Shown: positions 5,707 through 5,738 of the stretch, piece after piece
How positions within the stretch are numbered: the stretch's first letter is position 1
Layout: each line of letters begins with the position of its first letter
DNA from: Gallicola sp.
GTDB lineage: Bacteria > Bacillota > Clostridia > Tissierellales > Peptoniphilaceae
Length of the DNA: 5,738 bases
NCBI GenBank assembly: GCA_012798975.1
Contig: JAAZME010000185.1
Span: 1-5,738, forward strand
Direction of reading: 5' to 3'
Notes under the pieces: generated by a model
The model's input: only the letters and a program-made list of their open reading frames with translations
Told to the model about the DNA's origin: nothing
Databases searched by the model: none
Program-made: the position numbers and the translations under genes

Positions 5707-5738
5707 ACTAAGTTTTCAAAAAACAAAAATCAAGTTAG

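Noticed and set aside
5707..5738. The window end (…TCAAGTTAG) resembles the start of a 23S rRNA gene, and the complement TTTTTTGAAAACTTAG resembles an rRNA boxA leader
   Set aside because: The boxA-like piece is on the opposite strand, there is no 16S rRNA or further 23S sequence in view, and the match is only a few bases of AT-rich DNA.
1..5738. CRISPR array, transposase or integrase gene, toxin-antitoxin pair, defence genes
   Set aside because: No regularly spaced repeats beyond the single two-copy 18-mer, and no frame encodes a recognisable protein of these kinds.

Overview
The window is AT-rich DNA that looks like a low-GC Gram-positive anaerobe of the Clostridia/Tissierellia type. The signs are A-rich Shine-Dalgarno sites (AAGGAG, AAGGAGG), many AGA/AAA/GAA codons, strong intrinsic terminators, and a surface protein anchored by CWB2 repeats of the kind known from Clostridioides difficile cell wall proteins. 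I cannot name the species.

Layout from left to right: (1) the 3' end of a P-type cation (probably Ca2+) ATPase gene, closed by a near-perfect terminator; (2) a 325-base gap with a possible short minus-strand RNA (extended -10 promoter facing back toward the ATPase, ending in a hairpin with a U tract) and the promoter of a tRNA; (3) a single tRNA-Val(GAC) gene with encoded CCA and its own terminator; (4) a second hairpin terminator and then a 400-aa FAD-dependent oxidoreductase of the DAO family; (5) a 460-base gene-free region with an exact 18-bp direct repeat that includes the oxidoreductase stop codon, two long hairpins that share a GTGGAAAA arm, a possible decayed coding fragment, a pyrimidine-rich tract and the leader of the next gene; (6) an 895-aa secreted surface protein with a signal peptide, a purple-acid-phosphatase-like fibronectin domain, a calcineurin-like metallophosphoesterase domain and three C-terminal CWB2 repeats; (7) a long compound terminator and then about 190 bases of strongly self-complementary sequence that may be a structured RNA or a leader.

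All genes read on the + strand, but each is separated from the next by a terminator or a long gap, so this is a row of single-gene units rather than an operon. I see no functional link between the ATPase, the tRNA, the oxidoreductase and the phosphoesterase. Nothing here is clearly a new defence or mobile system. The less ordinary parts are the two gene-poor stretches (2260-2723 and 5521-5706) and the possible small RNA near 500-605.
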